A stretch of 64,000 nt of DNA, taken from NCBI GenBank assembly GCA_964592255.1, contig CAZQCI010000001.1, positions 1 through 64,000 of the forward strand. Reading direction: 5' to 3'. The translations under genes and the position numbers were made by a program. The notes below the pieces were generated by a model, which saw only the letters and a program-made list of their open reading frames with translations, ran no database searches and had not been told where the DNA came from. This stretch comes from CAZQCI01 sp964592255. Its GTDB lineage: Bacteria; UBA10199; SBBF01. Shown piece by piece: positions 63,630 to 64,000 of the stretch. Each line of letters starts with the position of its first letter. Within the stretch, counting starts at the first letter, position 1.

Positions 63630-64000
63630 ATGGCTGGCATTGGCTTCAGATTACAAAAACTTCTTGCGGGTGAGTCCTACACTGACTTGATACGGGCTTA
63701 CTTATACTCTTCTGTTATCACTTCAGGACCTATGATCATCGTCATGATCACTTTAATGCTGACTAACTCTCTCATTAGTCATAACCTAGATTTAGAAGCA
63801 GCTAAAAATATACTCCCACTCATCATTTACGTTTATGCTTTTTCCATGGTTGGCGTAGGGCCTTTTGTCTATGTCGTCACCAGAAATATTGCAGATAAAT
63901 ATTATTTGAAAGAAATAGAATCTTTCACTCCCATTTACTTTGCAACATTGGAAATTGTATTTATATCTCAAACTTTACTCGCCTTGCCTTTTCTTGTCTT
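63630..64000 (+). CDS. pelG: PelG-type membrane transporter (5' part only)
   Basis: The ATG at 63630 lies 9 bases after the pelF stop; 123 codons are present before the window ends. The start MAGIGFRLQKLLAGESYTD and three hydrophobic segments (about 25-48, 65-85 and 105-123) match the N-terminus of PelG, a Wzx-like MOP-superfamily membrane protein that works with PelF, PelD and PelE to pass the polymer across the inner membrane. The rest of the gene is beyond the edge. Confidence 0.9.
   Translation, partial: MAGIGFRLQKLLAGESYTDLIRAYLYSSVITSGPMIIVMITLMLTNSLISHNLDLEAAKNILPLIIYVYAFSMVGVGPFVYVVTRNIADKYYLKEIESFTPIYFATLEIVFISQTLLALPFLV

Overview
The window is a 64 kb stretch of chromosome, fairly AT-rich by eye, from an aerobic Gram-negative bacterium. 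Evidence for an outer membrane includes an MlaE/MlaF/MlaD-type lipid transport set, a Pel exopolysaccharide locus with a PelB-type outer-membrane exporter, and many predicted lipoproteins. The alternative complex III, the Asp/Ser/Thr-rich lipoprotein linkers and the gene families point to a deltaproteobacteria-like lineage (Myxococcota, Bdellovibrionota or a related uncultured phylum). That placement is inference; no rRNA or marker tree is available here. I saw no tRNA, rRNA, CRISPR array, transposase or phage gene, and no gene-free gap reaches 300 bases.

Region 1 (1-5676) is a minus-strand signalling cassette. A membrane MASE1-CHASE sensor without a kinase overlaps a separate membrane histidine kinase by ATGA. 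An Rcp1-like response regulator, a soluble receiver-kinase hybrid and a DUF6572 protein follow. Region 2 (5772-8724) holds rimO, an acyltransferase, a lipoprotein and a small cytochrome c.

Region 3 (8881-26797) is the respiratory core. It runs actABCDEF (alternative complex III), a SCO copper chaperone, a triheme cytochrome c, a 36-residue membrane microprotein, coxB, coxA, two subunit III-type proteins, a subunit IV protein and a DUF420 protein, then ctaA, a fatty-acid-hydroxylase-like protein, ctaB, an MFS transporter and an FmdB-type zinc ribbon. Quinol would be oxidised by the Act complex and electrons passed through cytochromes c to an aa3-type oxidase, with heme A and copper assembly genes alongside.

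Region 4 (26809-32437, minus strand) reads alr, mlaE, mlaF, mlaD-like and purH. Region 5 (32470-51142) is a mosaic of short, often convergent units: a metallo-beta-lactamase-fold hydrolase, a metzincin with a beta-helix, a C45-type Ntn hydrolase, a glutamine amidotransferase, a TMEM43-like protein, several unknown proteins, a GST, MurJ and several large secreted lipoproteins.

Region 6 (51153 to the right edge) is a Pel-type exopolysaccharide locus of unusual build. A receiver-only regulator is followed by a free-standing PelA-type glycoside hydrolase lipoprotein, a separate PelA-type deacetylase, PelB, a second receiver-only regulator, PelD (GAF plus degenerate GGDEF with an intact c-di-GMP I-site motif), PelE, a 654-residue HEAT-repeat protein, PelF and the start of PelG. 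No pelC is visible. Five REP-like inverted-repeat elements lie in intergenic gaps, three of them inside the respiratory operon.
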